8,152 nt of DNA from NCBI GenBank assembly GCA_009843725.1, contig VYCX01000530.1:1-8152 (forward strand). Direction: 5' to 3'. The translations under genes were made by a program, and so were the position numbers. This stretch comes from Boseongicola sp. SB0675_bin_26. GTDB taxonomy: Bacteria; Pseudomonadota; Alphaproteobacteria; Rhodobacterales; Rhodobacteraceae. The notes below the pieces were generated by a model, which worked only from the letters and a program-made list of their open reading frames with translations, had not been told where the DNA came from and searched no databases. Positions 6,805 through 8,152 of the stretch are shown in pieces; position 1 is the stretch's first letter, and each line of letters starts with the position of its first letter.

Positions 6805-8152
6805 ATGACTCCAAAGGTGCTGGTAAGCGACAATCTTTCCGCAGCAGCGGTCCGGACATTCAGGAACAGGGGCGTGGACGTGACGTTCGAGCCCGGGTTG
6901 GGGAAGGACAAGGGTCGCCTGCTTGAGGCCATAGGCGAGTACGACGGGCTGGCCATACGGTCCGCGACCAAGGTGACCGCGAAACTCCTCGACGCGGCAT
7001 CCAGGCTCAAGGTAGTGGGTCGCGCGGGAATTGGCGTCGACAACGTGGAGGTTCCCGTCGCGTCGAAGAAGGGCGTGATCGTGATGAACACGCCGTTCGG
7101 CAATTCAATCACCACCGCCGAGCATGCAATTGCCCTGATGTTTGCGGTCGCCCGCCAGATTCCGGCGGCGAACCTTTCAACGCACGCCGGAAAGTGGGAG
7201 AAGTCGCGCTTCCTCGGCGTGGAGTTGACAGCCAAGACGCTAGGCGTGATCGGTGCCGGCAACATTGGCTCGATCGTCATCGCGCGCGCGCGCGCGCTGC
7301 GGATGAAGGTGATTGCGCATGATCCGTTCCTTACAGAGGAGCGTGCCGAGAAGCTTGGCGTCGAGAAGGTCGATCTGGACACGTTGCTGGCCCGGTCCGA
7401 CTTCATCACCCTTCACGTGCCGCTGACCGACAGGACGCGCAACATTCTCTCCGCGGACGCGATCAGGCGCGTGAAGCCCGGAGCGCGCGTGATCAACTGC
7501 GCGCGTGGCGGCCTGGTTGACGAGGCCGCGCTGGCCCAGGCGCTCGAATCGGGACATGTGGCAGGCGCGGCGTTTGACGTGTTCGCAGAGGAACCCGCGA
7601 CCCGTTCTCCGCTCTTCAACCTGCCGAATGTCGTCGTGACGCCGCATCTTGGCGCCTCGACGACGGAAGCGCAGGAGAACGTGGCCATCCAGGTGGCCGA
7701 ACAGATGTCGGATTTCCTGCTGACGGGCGCTGTCACCAACGCGATAAACATGCCCTCGATCACCGGAGAGGAAGCCAAGGTCATGGGCCCTTGGGTCAAG
7801 CTTGCGGATCACCTCGGCACCTTTGTCGGACAGCTCACCGACGAGCCGATCCGGGCCGTCAACCTGCTGTTTGACGGGGAGGTGGCCAGCATGAACACGG
7901 ATGCCTTGAACGCTGCGGCGATGGCAGGGATCCTGAAGGCGTCCAACGAGGACGTGAACATGGTCTCGGCGCCGGTCATTGCGAAGGATCGGGGCATCAG
8001 GTGCTCGACGACGACCCAAGCCAAGTCAGGTGTCTTTGACGCCTACATCAAGCTGACAATCGTCACCGATGATCGGGCGCGGTCAATCGCAGGAACTGTG
8101 TTCAGCGACGGCAAGCCCAGGTTCATCCAGATCAAGGGCATCAACATCGACG
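6805..8152 (+). CDS. serA: D-3-phosphoglycerate dehydrogenase SerA (3' partial)
   Basis: SerA oxidises 3-phosphoglycerate to 3-phosphohydroxypyruvate with NAD+, the committed step of serine synthesis. The frame from ATG 6805 (MTPKVLVSDNLSAAAVRTF) stays open to the right edge, giving 449 codons. The long form of the enzyme is about 530 residues, so roughly the last 80, mainly the ACT domain that senses serine, lie outside. Seen in order: substrate-binding GRAGIGVDNV near 72-81, the NAD-binding loop GAGNIG (150-155), catalytic Arg234 in NCARGG, EEP (262-264) and His281 in TPHLGAS. After these comes an intervening domain beginning around NAINMPSITGEEA, which marks the long form. GAGAGG (6788-6793) is a plausible ribosome site 11 bases before ATG. 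The 89-base gap after serC holds a 10-bp palindrome, CTTGCGCAAG (6725-6734), but no clear terminator. Confidence 0.96.
   Translation, partial: MTPKVLVSDNLSAAAVRTFRNRGVDVTFEPGLGKDKGRLLEAIGEYDGLAIRSATKVTAKLLDAASRLKVVGRAGIGVDNVEVPVASKKGVIVMNTPFGNSITTAEHAIALMFAVARQIPAANLSTHAGKWEKSRFLGVELTAKTLGVIGAGNIGSIVIARARALRMKVIAHDPFLTEERAEKLGVEKVDLDTLLARSDFITLHVPLTDRTRNILSADAIRRVKPGARVINCARGGLVDEAALAQALESGHVAGAAFDVFAEEPATRSPLFNLPNVVVTPHLGASTTEAQENVAIQVAEQMSDFLLTGAVTNAINMPSITGEEAKVMGPWVKLADHLGTFVGQLTDEPIRAVNLLFDGEVASMNTDALNAAAMAGILKASNEDVNMVSAPVIAKDRGIRCSTTTQAKSGVFDAYIKLTIVTDDRARSIAGTVFSDGKPRFIQIKGINID

Noticed and set aside
7240..8019. 259-codon minus-strand frame opposite serA
   Set aside because: It is a shadow of serA with an Arg/His-rich translation and no family features.

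Overview
The window looks like chromosome of a GC-rich alphaproteobacterium, most likely of the Rhodobacterales. This rests on three things: the high GC and strong third-position GC, the alphaproteobacterial form of SerC, and the arrangement of serB divergent from a serC-serA pair. This placement is inference from gene content, not a database result.

Layout from left to right. Bases 3-170 are the last 55 codons of a gene whose beginning lies outside the window; its C-terminus has the alternating hydrophobic pattern ending in an aromatic residue that marks outer-membrane beta-barrels. A strong GC-rich stem-loop follows at 187-220. From about 221 to 1145 there is no intact gene. This stretch holds coding-like fragments broken by frameshifts and stops, most clearly on the minus strand (529-1145), and is best read as gene remnants.

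Bases 1160-1241 are a clear TPP (thiamine pyrophosphate) riboswitch. It is followed by a predicted Shine-Dalgarno-sequestering hairpin and then by a complete thiamine ABC uptake operon: thiB (periplasmic binding protein), thiP (two-domain permease) and thiQ (ATPase). Start and stop regions overlap at both gene junctions. The expected logic is that low TPP leaves the ribosome site open and uptake proteins are made, whereas high TPP closes the site.

The right half is serine biosynthesis. serB (phosphoserine phosphatase, minus strand) converges on thiQ across 60 bases and diverges from serC (phosphoserine aminotransferase) across 143 bases. serC is followed by serA (phosphoglycerate dehydrogenase), which runs off the right end after 449 codons. 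Together these three enzymes convert 3-phosphoglycerate to serine.

Nothing here amounts to a new multi-gene system. The points most worth a second look are the two mutually exclusive pairings downstream of the TPP aptamer, the unidentified decayed gene at 529-1145, the DMDMT form of HAD motif I in SerB, and an inverted repeat between serB and serC.
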